A stretch of 64,000 nucleotides of DNA from Lentisphaera marina (GTDB lineage Bacteria; Verrucomicrobiota; Lentisphaeria; Lentisphaerales; Lentisphaeraceae), in contig NZ_JAQZZL010000002.1 of assembly GCF_028745505.1 (NCBI RefSeq), positions 1,116,001-1,180,000 on the forward strand, in the 5' to 3' direction. Each line of letters opens with the position of its first letter. Within the stretch, counting starts at the first letter, position 1. Below are positions 52,565-61,930 of this stretch, piece by piece. Position numbers and translations under genes: made by a program. The notes below the pieces were generated by a model. The model was not told the DNA's origin, ran no database searches, and saw only the letters and a program-made list of their open reading frames with translations.

Positions 52565-53638
52565 CTATAATTTTAAAGCTGGATGAATAATTTTGCCCTT
52601 GCTCAAATTTAGCGCTCGCTGAAGTGCAGTACTAGATGTTAGGGCTTTCTCTAAGCCCATATCAGCAATCAGTTTAATATAGGGCAATGTTTGTGCCCAG
52701 AGTGCTTGACTCGAAGTTAAAGCCACTGCACCAGGCATGTTGCTGACGCAATAATGAAGGATTCCATCAACGACATAAGTGGGGTCTTCATGCGTTGTCG
52801 GCCTTGAGCTCTCCACACAACCACCTTGATCAACGGCTACATCGACAATTAAAGCACTCGTTTTCATCATCTTTAACATCTCCCGAGTGATAAGTACCGG
52901 TGCTTTACCCCCCGGGATCAAAACGGCTCCAATGAGTAAATCTATTTCGGGTAGTTCTCGAAGAATATTCTCACGACTCGCAAAGAGTGTTTGAACACGC
53001 CCCTCATACAATTCATCAATTTTGCTTAAAGGTCCTTCATTAATATCCATAATTGTTACTTGAGCGCCCATGCCCACGGCAATTTTCAAGGCATTCATGC
53101 CAACTACACCAGCCCCTAAAATGAGCACTTTGCCAGCCTGTACGCCTGGAACACCGCTCAACAGTACTCCGCGTCCTCCACTGGGTTTTTCTAGATATTT
53201 AGCTCCCTCTTGAACAGCTAAACGCCCTGCAATTTGCGACATGGGTTTTAAACATGGTAAGGAGCCATCGTCGACTTGTAAAGTTTCGTAAGCCAAGGCT
53301 TCGACACGCTTATCTAATAAACCATGCAGGAGTTCTTCATCTGCAGCTAAATGTAAGTAGGTGAAAATAATTTGATTTTCGTGATAGAGTGCGACTTCAT
53401 CTTTTTGAGGTTCTTTTACCTTGATAATCATATCGGCCCAGTCATGCAGTTTTTTGCGATCATCGCAAATTACACATCCTGCTTGATCGTAAAAAATGTC
53501 GTTATAGCCAGCCCCAGCGCCTGCTTTACTTTCCACCATAAGTTCATGGCCTGCATCAATTAATGCTGCGGCTTCATCTGGACCTAAACCAACGCGATAT
53601 TCGTGTTTTTTAATTTCTTTAGGAATCGCAATTTTCAT
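52565..53638 (-). CDS. ald: Alanine dehydrogenase
   Basis: Ald interconverts L-alanine and pyruvate plus ammonia with NAD in the cytoplasm. The 357-residue protein has M-K-I-A-I-P-K-E-I at the start, the substrate-binding R15 in Y-R-V-G, I-I-K-V-K-E-P near 71-77 and the catalytic histidine in F-T-Y-L-H-L-A near 92-98. The NAD motif is V-L-I-L-G-A-G-V-V-G near 170-179. It is about 15 residues shorter at the C-terminus than many homologues. The stop codon lies 7 bp from the inserted element, so the end could be native or slightly altered by an older event. No terminator of its own is visible. Confidence 0.93.
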   Translation of the reverse strand: MKIAIPKEIKKHEYRVGLGPDEAAALIDAGHELMVESKAGAGAGYNDIFYDQAGCVICDDRKKLHDWADMIIKVKEPQKDEVALYHENQIIFTYLHLAADEELLHGLLDKRVEALAYETLQVDDGSLPCLKPMSQIAGRLAVQEGAKYLEKPSGGRGVLLSGVPGVQAGKVLILGAGVVGMNALKIAVGMGAQVTIMDINEGPLSKIDELYEGRVQTLFASRENILRELPEIDLLIGAVLIPGGKAPVLITREMLKMMKTSALIVDVAVDQGGCVESSRPTTHEDPTYVVDGILHYCVSNMPGAVALTSSQALWAQTLPYIKLIADMGLEKALTSSTALQRALNLSKGKIIHPALKL

Positions 53639-53811
53639 TTTATTATCTCCGAATCAACATTTAGAAAATATATTCCTCTACTTATCAAAGGCTAATTTTT
53701 TTAATTTTTCTGTCTAGGAACTTATTTAAAAAATGTAAGCTTTGCGATCGCTTCTGTATAAATTGGCTTGTACTCAGTTTAGGATTATGTAGAATAGGCA
53801 AGGAGTCTTTT

Positions 53812-55656
53812 ATGCAGTTTATTCACACCTCATTACTGTTTGGTTTATTAGCCATACTTATACCTATTTTGATTCATTTGTTTCAAAAGCAGAAACCAAA
53901 AACTGTTGCGATTCCTACCTTTCATTTTATTGAGCAAGCTCTCATCGAGAGTTCTTCTTCTCGCAAAATTAAATCCTCCCTCTTACTATTCTTAAGAATT
54001 CTACTCATTGCCCTACCCGTTCTGCTTTTAGCACAACCCTATGTCCCAGGTCTCAACTCTCAATCTGAAAAAAAACATGTCATCATCATCGATAATTCCT
54101 ATTATTCGGCACAGGGACAACAATTGCAAGAAGCCAAAGCGCAAGCCTTAGAGATCATTAAATCACTCCCCGAAGGAAGCTCATTAAAATTGGCGAGCGT
54201 CAATAATTACCAAAGTGATTTTACCTACATTCACGATGACATTATTGAAGAAATCAACTCCCTAAGTCCCAGTAATTCTCTTATTAATTTTCATCAAATC
54301 ATCAAAAGGTTGGATGATAAAGAGCAAGCCACACGCTTTCACTGCATTAGTGACCTCAATAGCCATGCTTGGAAAAATGAGATCAATACAGCAGCAAATG
54401 TAAGTCTCTATAGTATCAAAAAAAGACGCTTCAATAATTACATTCAATCCATTAGATACCCTGACACCTTCATACTCGATCAAAGCACAAGCTTTGAAGT
54501 AAACCTTACCGGAGACACCCCTCTAGCAGGCTTAAAAGTTCACCTATATGAAAACAAAGAACTTCTTCAAACTCGCACCATTCCTTTGAGCAATAATAAT
54601 TCCATGAGTCTGAAATTTAATTACATTCCTCGCAAAGAGAATTTTGATTTACACTTTAAACTCGACATAGACGATGAATTCCAAGATGACAATTCTTTTT
54701 ATTTTGTGGGTAAGTCTTCCCCTAGAAAGCAACTTCACATCATAGATCAAGCTGCTAAAGACCAGCTAAGTCCAGGCTTAGTTTGTCAATTGGCCCTTCA
54801 AGAAAATACTTATTTCGATATTCAGCGAATCGCCCTTCATCAGTTAAAGCCAGATGCCGACATCTACCTTTTTTCAGGTCTAAATCATTTAAAAGCTGAA
54901 GACTGGAATGAAGTCGATACTTTATCCCAAATGGGAAAAACCATTATCTTATGGCCCATGGATGATGATGACCCACAAAGCTTGAGTCCGCGAATCCTTC
55001 CCATTTTCAATAGTAATTTATATAAAATAAGCGATATCAGTCGCTTATTTAGTCAGCACCCAAAGCTCAAAGATTTTAATAATGAATTTGCTGACATTAC
55101 TTTACCTCAATCCTTTCTACTGGATAAATCCGCAACACATCAAAACTTCTTAATGAGTTTTGATAAACAAGTACTCGTGAGCGCTAGCCACTACAGAAAC
55201 TCTCGACTGATTTTTTGCGGAATTAGTATGAGCCCAAGTTTGATCAACTCGAATTTCATTGCTCCCCTCATTCATCTATTATGTGAGAGTCAAGATAATT
55301 CTAACCCCTTCAACCTGACGATTGGTGACTCAATTCAATTGGATTCAAACAAAGCTTTGAGCATCATTAACCCTGAGGGCATTAAAGACGATATTGCTGC
55401 TAATGAAAAATTTTATAACAAAACCTTGAGTAGTGGTTTCTATGAACTCAGTACAGGACAAACTTATGCCTTGAACCTCAATCGCCAAGATGGCATAAAC
55501 TCCTACTTAGAAGCAGGAGAAAATAGGACTCTTGAAGAAGACAAAAAGAGTAAAGGTTTTCATATCTCCAGCTCACTTATGAGTCTTGTGCTGCTCTTGC
55601 TCGTTTTAGCAGTTAATTTGGTCGAGCTAAAACTCACACGAAAGGAGAATGCCTAA
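53812..55656 (+). CDS. BatA-type N-terminal domain membrane protein
   Basis: A 614-residue membrane protein. The first 80 residues match the aerotolerance-regulator N-terminal domain: two membrane spans with I-L-I-H-L-F-Q-K-Q-K-P-K between them (about 20-31), then L-L-L-F-L-R-I-L-L-I-A-L-P. A von Willebrand A-like region follows (H-V-I-I-I-D-N-S-Y-Y, about 84-95), then a large periplasmic part and a C-terminal membrane span near 585-605. Usual partners are a MoxR ATPase and a DUF58 protein; neither is in this window. It overlaps the next gene by one base (TAATG). The start has a good AAGGAG ribosome-binding site. Confidence 0.82.
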   Translation: MQFIHTSLLFGLLAILIPILIHLFQKQKPKTVAIPTFHFIEQALIESSSSRKIKSSLLLFLRILLIALPVLLLAQPYVPGLNSQSEKKHVIIIDNSYYSAQGQQLQEAKAQALEIIKSLPEGSSLKLASVNNYQSDFTYIHDDIIEEINSLSPSNSLINFHQIIKRLDDKEQATRFHCISDLNSHAWKNEINTAANVSLYSIKKRRFNNYIQSIRYPDTFILDQSTSFEVNLTGDTPLAGLKVHLYENKELLQTRTIPLSNNNSMSLKFNYIPRKENFDLHFKLDIDDEFQDDNSFYFVGKSSPRKQLHIIDQAAKDQLSPGLVCQLALQENTYFDIQRIALHQLKPDADIYLFSGLNHLKAEDWNEVDTLSQMGKTIILWPMDDDDPQSLSPRILPIFNSNLYKISDISRLFSQHPKLKDFNNEFADITLPQSFLLDKSATHQNFLMSFDKQVLVSASHYRNSRLIFCGISMSPSLINSNFIAPLIHLLCESQDNSNPFNLTIGDSIQLDSNKALSIINPEGIKDDIAANEKFYNKTLSSGFYELSTGQTYALNLNRQDGINSYLEAGENRTLEEDKKSKGFHISSSLMSLVLLLLVLAVNLVELKLTRKENA

Positions 55657-57740
55657 TGCCCAATTTTTCTCCGATCATTCCCCTACCTATTTTGCTCATT
55701 GTTTTCGCTGCTTATTTATGGACTATGTGGGCTCTTTGGAAACAAGAAAAAGGCAAACGCCCCCTACATTTGATCTTTCGCTTAATGGCCACTTTACTCA
55801 TTTTCTTTTGTGCTCTTAAGCCTGCCTGGAAAGTTTCGCAAACTATTAGCTCTAAGCAGAGTATTTATATTTTGATTGATTCATCTCAAAGTATGGAAGT
55901 AAAAGATGAATTTCCTTCAAGGTACAAAAATGCTTTAGCCCTATTGGAAAAACACCAAGATCAAATTGATAAACTCGATCGCGTCAATGTAGAGGTTCGC
56001 TTTTTTGATCTCAAGCTTCACGATACTGAACCGGCCGATTACGGGTCCGCAAGCTCAATCTCCAATGCCATTGCGAGCTGTTTACAAGAAGACAGTAAAA
56101 TACGTGCCTTCATGATACTCAGTGACGGCATTCACAATTATGGCCAAGATTTAGAAAAAGTTATTTACACCATCAATCAAAATGAAAGCAATGTCTATTT
56201 TGTGCCCTTTGGTAAAGAAGAACTTCGAGGTGAATTTTCCGATGTCTCTATAAGTCAGCTAAGAAGTCCTGAATTCATTCAAGAAAAACAAGAACTGAAG
56301 ATTAAGTTCAAAACGGAGATCAAAGGCCTCAAGGGACAAGCACAAATTTATGAGCTCATTCACGATGGACGCGTCCTTGCTTCTCAATCCCTCATCGCAA
56401 AGAGTAATCATGACATTGAGGAGATCGAAATGATTCTCCCTGCTAAAAAGCTTAAGCCCTCTTACAACTTACTCGAAATTAAGGCTCAGGCTCGAAAAAG
56501 CGAAATCACCCCTTTGGATAATCAAGCAAAGCGTTTAGTCTTTGTACGTGAAGAAGGTCTGAAGGTTTTACTTTTGGCTACCGCCCCATCCGCTGATTAT
56601 AAATTTTTGCGACGGACGCTAGAAAGCAACCCTCACTTTACTTTAACTAGTCCTTCTCCCTTTTTGTTGCAAAGCTCAAAAGCGAAAGACTTTTGGGCAG
56701 CTCATTCATTAGATGATTTTGACTTGCTTATTTTATGTCGTCCCAATCCTAACTTATTAGCAAAGTCATTCTTTAACGACTTATATGAAGTCGCTACTTT
56801 GAACAAAAAGGGTTTACTCATTTTCAGTGGCACTGAACTTAATAAGTACCTAGCTCAGGACTTAGCTTTTGCCGATTCATTACCTAGTTCTCCCAATGGA
56901 GCACAGATTGAGCAAGAAATTGACTTTGACGCGATTGATGAAAGTCATTTTATCAGCAAAAATCTAAAAGATTTTAATTTGAATGAATTCTCCCTCTCGG
57001 GCATTACTTACCCCAGTCGACCACACCCTGGTAGCCAAGTGATTCTTAGCAGCCCTCTCTCACCTTTGATCATCACAAGAAACTGGAAACAATCTCGCTT
57101 AGGTGTCATTCAAACTAATGCACTTTGGCAATTTAACCTCAACAAGAAAAGCGATTTTTATCACGAGTTGATGACTCGCTTAGTCTACTACCTCTGTGCT
57201 CGTGAAGATGACTTAAAAGACATGCTCAATGTTAAGAGCAATAAGCTCAATTACTCCCAAGAAGAAAAAGTTTTCTTCACTGCTAATCTTAAAAATGAAG
57301 AAGGCGAGAAAGTTAAGGATGCTCAAATCAATTTGATCCTTGATGAAAAACTTCACCTCATGTCGGCTCAAGAACTCTCCTACTCCTACCAAAAAGTCTT
57401 CGATAGCAATGGTCTGTTGAACTACAAAGCTAAAAGCAAGGTGAAAGATGAACTTTTGGAATCACTCCCAGCACAACTTTATATCCAATCGGAATTCCAC
57501 GAACTTAAAGACATCACCACCAATAGAAAATTACTGACCGCACTCAGTGAAAAAACTAAGGGTAGCGAAGTGGAACGATCTAAATTCTCTGATTGGCTCA
57601 ACAAAATGAATCAAAGCGGACGGGTAAACTCCGTTTCATTACAGGTCAAAAAAACGCCTCTATGGGATAACTTCTATATCCTCAGTCTCATTCTTCTCTT
57701 CTTTTCACTAGAGTGGTATTGGAGAAAATTCCGCAATTAA
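55656..57740 (+). CDS. VWA-like membrane protein, partner of the BatA-type protein
   Basis: A 694-residue protein with two N-terminal membrane spans (about 7-25 and 40-60), then a von Willebrand factor A domain starting I-Y-I-L-I-D-S-S-Q-S-M near 73-83. The latter holds an intact D-x-S-x-S metal-ion-dependent adhesion site. A class I glutamine amidotransferase-like region appears to occupy about 300-480, and a final membrane span lies near 670-690. It corresponds to the large membrane subunit found with BatA-type genes in PVC and Bacteroidetes genomes. Translational coupling indicates a complex with the upstream product. Function is not established. Confidence 0.78.
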   Translation: MPNFSPIIPLPILLIVFAAYLWTMWALWKQEKGKRPLHLIFRLMATLLIFFCALKPAWKVSQTISSKQSIYILIDSSQSMEVKDEFPSRYKNALALLEKHQDQIDKLDRVNVEVRFFDLKLHDTEPADYGSASSISNAIASCLQEDSKIRAFMILSDGIHNYGQDLEKVIYTINQNESNVYFVPFGKEELRGEFSDVSISQLRSPEFIQEKQELKIKFKTEIKGLKGQAQIYELIHDGRVLASQSLIAKSNHDIEEIEMILPAKKLKPSYNLLEIKAQARKSEITPLDNQAKRLVFVREEGLKVLLLATAPSADYKFLRRTLESNPHFTLTSPSPFLLQSSKAKDFWAAHSLDDFDLLILCRPNPNLLAKSFFNDLYEVATLNKKGLLIFSGTELNKYLAQDLAFADSLPSSPNGAQIEQEIDFDAIDESHFISKNLKDFNLNEFSLSGITYPSRPHPGSQVILSSPLSPLIITRNWKQSRLGVIQTNALWQFNLNKKSDFYHELMTRLVYYLCAREDDLKDMLNVKSNKLNYSQEEKVFFTANLKNEEGEKVKDAQINLILDEKLHLMSAQELSYSYQKVFDSNGLLNYKAKSKVKDELLESLPAQLYIQSEFHELKDITTNRKLLTALSEKTKGSEVERSKFSDWLNKMNQSGRVNSVSLQVKKTPLWDNFYILSLILLFFSLEWYWRKFRN

Positions 57741-57892
57741 ACTCATCTGAATTTCTAATTATTATCCCAGAATATAAGCCAGCTTTCCGCTCTCTAAATT
57801 TATCCAAAGGAAAGCTCTCATTCATGGATGTTTTTCTCTGAGGTCGATCTATATTGCCGTCGATTCTTAATAAAACCCATTCGGAGATAAAT

Positions 57893-58969
57893 ATGAGTAC
57901 TATCTATTGGGGTGTTGGCTTGCGCCGTGCCCATGACGAAAAAACCCTTGACGTCCTCTTCCCATTCATTAAAGCAAGCGACAGTGAAGAATTTGCGGAA
58001 ATCGCAAAAATCACTGGTGTAAATGCTGATGCCATCAATAGCAAGGTTCTTTCTGAAGAACAACTTCAAGCACTTGTCGAAGCTAATTCCAATGACCTCA
58101 GCTTAGCGAACATGCTCGCTGATTTTGAGATGAATGATAACATTTATTCAATTACTGATCGCGTCATCACTGTACTCCCTAACTTCACTGATAGTTCTGT
58201 AGAAAGTACTGAGGATGCTTACTTACGTCTGCAAATGCTCTCACAACGCCTTGTTCAACCACATGGTGTTAGTCTCGATAGCATCTTCGGTAAACTTCCT
58301 AACTTAGCTTGGACAAACTACGGCCCAGTTTTCCCTGAAGACGTACAAGAATTAACCATTCAGACTTTTGCTTCAATCCAGCCCCTCTCAGTAAGCCACG
58401 TTGATAAATTCCCTTACATGGCAAATTACACGGTTCCTTCTGGTGTTCGCATTGGTAACGGATCAAAAATTCGCCTCGGTGCTTACCTCGGAGAAGGTAC
58501 AACCGTTATGCAAGCAGGCTTCGTAAACTTCAATGCTGGTACAGAAGGCAATGCCATGATCGAAGGCCGTGTTTCTGCAGGTGTATTTGTTTCCAAAGAT
58601 TCTGATGTTGGCGGTGGTGCTTCAATTATGGGCACACTCTCTGGCGGTGGCAAGCAAGTTGTAGCTATCGGTTCAAAATGTCTTCTTGGTGCCAATGCAG
58701 GTACAGGTATTTCTCTTGGCTTCGGCTGTACTGTTGGTGCGGGTACTTACGTAACGGCAAGCTCAAAAGTTTCACTCTATGATGAAAATGCTAACCCCAT
58801 CAACCTCAATGGCGACTTAGTAGCTGAAGGCGAGAATGTAGTTAAAGGCCTCGACCTCAGTGGCAGAGATAAATTACTTATCTACACAGATTCAGTTTCA
58901 GGTAAACTTATCTGTCGTCCAAATCCAAAAACGGTCGAACTCAATAGCTCATTACACCTCAATGACTAA
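57893..58969 (+). CDS. dapD: Tetrahydrodipicolinate N-succinyltransferase
   Basis: DapD transfers succinyl from succinyl-CoA to tetrahydrodipicolinate in lysine/diaminopimelate synthesis. The ATG at 57893 follows GGAG and yields 358 residues; a longer frame from a TTG at 57854 is unlikely. The C-terminal half is a left-handed beta-helix of hexapeptide repeats (about 195-310; for example V-R-I-G-N-G-S-K-I-R-L-G-A-Y, G-G-G-A-S-I-M-G-T-L-S-G-G). It belongs to the longer form found in pseudomonads and actinobacteria, not the 274-residue E. coli form. It is a single gene with its own terminator. Confidence 0.9.
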   Translation: MSTIYWGVGLRRAHDEKTLDVLFPFIKASDSEEFAEIAKITGVNADAINSKVLSEEQLQALVEANSNDLSLANMLADFEMNDNIYSITDRVITVLPNFTDSSVESTEDAYLRLQMLSQRLVQPHGVSLDSIFGKLPNLAWTNYGPVFPEDVQELTIQTFASIQPLSVSHVDKFPYMANYTVPSGVRIGNGSKIRLGAYLGEGTTVMQAGFVNFNAGTEGNAMIEGRVSAGVFVSKDSDVGGGASIMGTLSGGGKQVVAIGSKCLLGANAGTGISLGFGCTVGAGTYVTASSKVSLYDENANPINLNGDLVAEGENVVKGLDLSGRDKLLIYTDSVSGKLICRPNPKTVELNSSLHLND

Positions 58970-58987
58970 GACAGTCTGATCTATATT

Positions 58988-59019
58988 TTAAAAAGGGAGC
59001 TCACAAGGCTCCCTTTTTT
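58988..59019 (+). terminator. Rho-independent terminator of dapD
   Basis: Stem GGGAGC pairs with GCTCCC around TCACAAG, with an A-rich run before and T6 after. Confidence 0.92.
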
Positions 59020-59328
59020 ATTGTAAATGATCCCTATCTAAAGCAAGGTAATTGATGAGTGAAATGCTTATCATTTCTTATCCTTTTGCGCTTACATAAA
59101 GATGTCACTCACAAAAGAAAGAGTGTTTTATATGAGGTATATTTTTACATGATTCAATGATTATATCTAAAAAAGACTTGAAACTAAGCAATAAAAATAA
59201 ACTAAACTTATAAAATCCGACCATTTAAAAGTTTAATATTCTTAGTCTTACCTAATCAAGTCTTGTATTATATAGGCCACCCTCGTATTGTTTTGGAAAT
59301 TATCAAAGATTAAAGTAGGAAAATTCAC
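59020..59328 (+). promoter_or_regulatory. Intergenic region before the UxaA-family gene
   Basis: About 310 bp without a gene. It holds a small inverted repeat GAAATG-CTTAT-CATTTC at 59061-59077 and a TATTATATA segment near 59268-59276 that could serve as a -10 box. The nested dyads seen before the GntR gene at 46715 are not repeated here, apart from a GTATTA half-site. Nothing else is evident. Confidence 0.4.
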
Positions 59329-60981
59329 ATGGCTAAACATAGTTTTCTCATTCTCCATCCTAAAGATGACCTTGCGGTTGCACTTGTTAACCTCGAGAAG
59401 GGACAAGTTATCGAACATGGTGATCAAAGCATTACACTTTTAACGGATGTTCAACTCAAGCACAAATTCGCCCTATGTGACTTCCCTAAAGATTCAATCA
59501 TGACTCAATATGGTGTTCCAGTAGGACGTGCTCTTTGCCACATCAAAGCGGGCGAAGCCATCACCACGCAAAATACTGAACACAGTAGTGACGACATGTG
59601 TAACTGGATGCCTGGTTACCAAGAGCCTCCAACTGATGCTAGCAAATTCCAGGGTCAAACTTTCAAAGGCTTTCACCGCAATGATGGCCAAGTCGGCACT
59701 CGCAATAACTGGTTAGTTATTCCTTTAGTTTTCTGTGAAAATAATAATCTCATGACTCTCCGCGAAGTCTTTAACCGCGAACTAGGTTTCACTGATCATA
59801 GTTCATACCAAGATGAGTTGCGCAAATTGACTGAGCTATATAAAAATGGTGCCAGCGTCGATGATATTCTAAACTCAGCTGAGTCCTCAACTTCTCATCC
59901 ACAGAGTTCCAATAACTTATTTCCAAATGTCGATGGTCTAAAATTCCTCTTTCACAACATGGGCTGTGGTGGAACAAATGAAGACTCACAAGTCCTAGCT
60001 AAACTCCTAGCAGGTTACATTAAACACCCAAATACTGCGGGTGCAACTATCCTCAGTCTTGGCTGCCAAAAGACTCAAATGGGCCTCCTCGAATCATATA
60101 TGGAACAATTAAATGTTGGTGACAAACCCATTTATTTCCATGAACAGCAAAAAATTGGTACCGAGCAAGAACTTATTTCTGCTGCAATCAAATCAACTTT
60201 TGCTGGCCTTATTCAAGCTAACGAAAACAAACGCCAAGATGCGCCACTCAGTAAATTAGTCATTGGCGTTGAATGCGGTGCTTCCGATGGTTTCTCGGGC
60301 ATTTCATCTAATCCTGCTATTGGTCAAGTTAGTGACCTCATCGTTAAACTTGGCGGTGCTGCCGTTCTTTCTGAATTCCCCGAACTCTTTGGTGTGGAAA
60401 AAGAAATGATCATGCGCTGCAAAGATGAAAACACTGCCAATACCTTTATTGACCTCATGCGTCGTTATGAAGCTCGTGCAGAAGCTGATGGCACTTCGAT
60501 GTCCACCAACCCTTCACCGGGCAATATCAAAGACGGCCTTATCACTGATGCCATGAAATCTGCGGGTGCTGCAAAAAAAGGTGGCACAGCCATTATTCAA
60601 GATGTTCAAGATTACCCGGGTTATATCAACAAAACTGGTCTAAACCTACTCAATACTCCTGGGAACGACGTGGAATCTTGTACGGCCTTAGCCGGTGCTG
60701 GTTGTAACCTCATTCTCTTTTCTACTGGTTTAGGGACTCCTACAGGTAACCCCGTGACTCCTGTTATCAAAGTATCATCTAACTCAACTGTCGCTCAAAA
60801 AATGCCAGACATCATTGACTTCGATACGGGTTGCATTATTTCTGGTGACAAGTCACTCGAAGAAACAGGTCAGAACCTACTCGAGCACTGTATTGCAGTT
60901 GCTTCAGGTACGACCCTAAGTAAATCAGAGCAACTCGGTCAAGATGACTTCATTCCTTGGAAACGCGGCACTTCACTTTAA
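59329..60981 (+). CDS. UxaA-family sugar-acid dehydratase (probable L-fuconate/altronate-type)
   Basis: A 550-residue fused UxaA-type dehydratase. Residues about 1-85 form the N-terminal SAF domain (A-V-A-L-V-N-L-E-K-G, then H-I-K-A-G-E). The C-terminal catalytic part begins with G-F-H-R-N-D-G-Q-V-G-T-R-N near 114-126. It contains conserved cysteines in M-G-C-G-G near 210-214, L-G-C-Q-K-T near 244-249, G-V-E-C-G-A-S-D near 323-330 and a late C-N-L-I-L-F-S-T-G-L-G segment. These bind iron in altronate dehydratase. In the C. jejuni fucose locus UxaA homologues act with an SDR and an amidohydrolase, as here. It is 24 bp before the lactonase gene. Confidence 0.85.
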   Translation: MAKHSFLILHPKDDLAVALVNLEKGQVIEHGDQSITLLTDVQLKHKFALCDFPKDSIMTQYGVPVGRALCHIKAGEAITTQNTEHSSDDMCNWMPGYQEPPTDASKFQGQTFKGFHRNDGQVGTRNNWLVIPLVFCENNNLMTLREVFNRELGFTDHSSYQDELRKLTELYKNGASVDDILNSAESSTSHPQSSNNLFPNVDGLKFLFHNMGCGGTNEDSQVLAKLLAGYIKHPNTAGATILSLGCQKTQMGLLESYMEQLNVGDKPIYFHEQQKIGTEQELISAAIKSTFAGLIQANENKRQDAPLSKLVIGVECGASDGFSGISSNPAIGQVSDLIVKLGGAAVLSEFPELFGVEKEMIMRCKDENTANTFIDLMRRYEARAEADGTSMSTNPSPGNIKDGLITDAMKSAGAAKKGGTAIIQDVQDYPGYINKTGLNLLNTPGNDVESCTALAGAGCNLILFSTGLGTPTGNPVTPVIKVSSNSTVAQKMPDIIDFDTGCIISGDKSLEETGQNLLEHCIAVASGTTLSKSEQLGQDDFIPWKRGTSL

Positions 60982-61005
60982 TTTTTAGTTAGCAAGAGAC
61001 TTTTT

Positions 61006-61827
61006 ATGCGTATTGACTCACACCAACACTTTTGGAATTACTCTGTAGAAGAGTACGACTGGATCGATGATACCATGGCGGTTTTACGCCGTGATTTCTT
61101 ACCCCCTCACCTAAAAACTGAATTTGAAGCCCACAAGCTCGATGCTTCTGTGGCTGTTCAGGCTCGCTGCACTCTAGAAGAAACTCGTTGGTTACTCGAC
61201 TTCACGAAGCAGTACGACCACGTCGCTGGAGTCGTTGGCTGGGTTGATTTGAAAGATGAGAAACTCGCCGAAGTTCTCGAAGAATTTGATGGCGATAAAA
61301 AGCTTTGCGGCTTCCGCGAAATTCTACAAGGTCAAGAACCCGAGTTTATGCTTGATCCCGACTTTATTCGTGGAGTAAAGCTCCTCGCTGATAAAGGTTA
61401 TAGCTACGATATTTTGGTATTCCCAAAACATTTAAAAGCGGTCAAACAACTCCTTAAAGAACTTCCCGACATGCGTTTAGTTATCGATCATATTGCCAAG
61501 CCTTTAATTGGTGAAGGTCAAATTGATCAATGGGCGGAAGACATGAACGAAATCGCTCTGCACGCTAATGTTTACTGCAAACTCTCTGGTATGGTGACTG
61601 AAACTAATCCAGGCTGGGAACAAGAAGATTTCACTCCCTACATGGAAGTTATCTTTAATGCCTTTGGGGAAGATCGTATTATGTATGGTTCCGATTGGCC
61701 CGTTTGCCTCCTCAATGCGAGCTATTCTGAGACCTACAAGATTGCCCACGACTTCACATGTCAATTTTCTGATACCGCAGAGAGTAAAGTTTTTGGCGCA
61801 AACGCCGCCAAATTCTATCAGCTTTAA
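61006..61827 (+). CDS. Amidohydrolase-family lactonase, probable L-fuconolactonase
   Basis: A 273-residue TIM-barrel amidohydrolase (amidohydrolase_2). The start M-R-I-D-S-H-Q-H-F-W carries metal ligands H6 and H8. The V-I-D-H-I-A-K-P segment near 163-170 and Y-C-K-L-S-G near 190-195 are also conserved, and the late Y-G-S-D-W-P-V places the catalytic aspartate at D230. The group includes L-fucono-1,5-lactonase and L-rhamnono-lactonase. It opens the sugar lactone to the acid that the preceding UxaA-type enzyme would dehydrate. It forms a two-gene operon with that gene and is followed by a terminator. Confidence 0.85.
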   Translation: MRIDSHQHFWNYSVEEYDWIDDTMAVLRRDFLPPHLKTEFEAHKLDASVAVQARCTLEETRWLLDFTKQYDHVAGVVGWVDLKDEKLAEVLEEFDGDKKLCGFREILQGQEPEFMLDPDFIRGVKLLADKGYSYDILVFPKHLKAVKQLLKELPDMRLVIDHIAKPLIGEGQIDQWAEDMNEIALHANVYCKLSGMVTETNPGWEQEDFTPYMEVIFNAFGEDRIMYGSDWPVCLLNASYSETYKIAHDFTCQFSDTAESKVFGANAAKFYQL

Positions 61828-61852
61828 TCTAAAAAAGCCTTTCTAGTCTCAC

Positions 61853-61884
61853 CAAAAGCCAGAGCATTACGCTCTAGCTTTTTT
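61853..61884 (+). terminator. Rho-independent terminator after the lactonase gene
   Basis: An imperfect stem, AAAAGCCAGAGC with GCTCTAGCTTTT around ATTAC, is followed by a T-run. Confidence 0.82.
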
Positions 61885-61930
61885 CGTATTTGGAAAATAC
61901 CGAAACTCTAATAACAACTTTTACAGCAAT

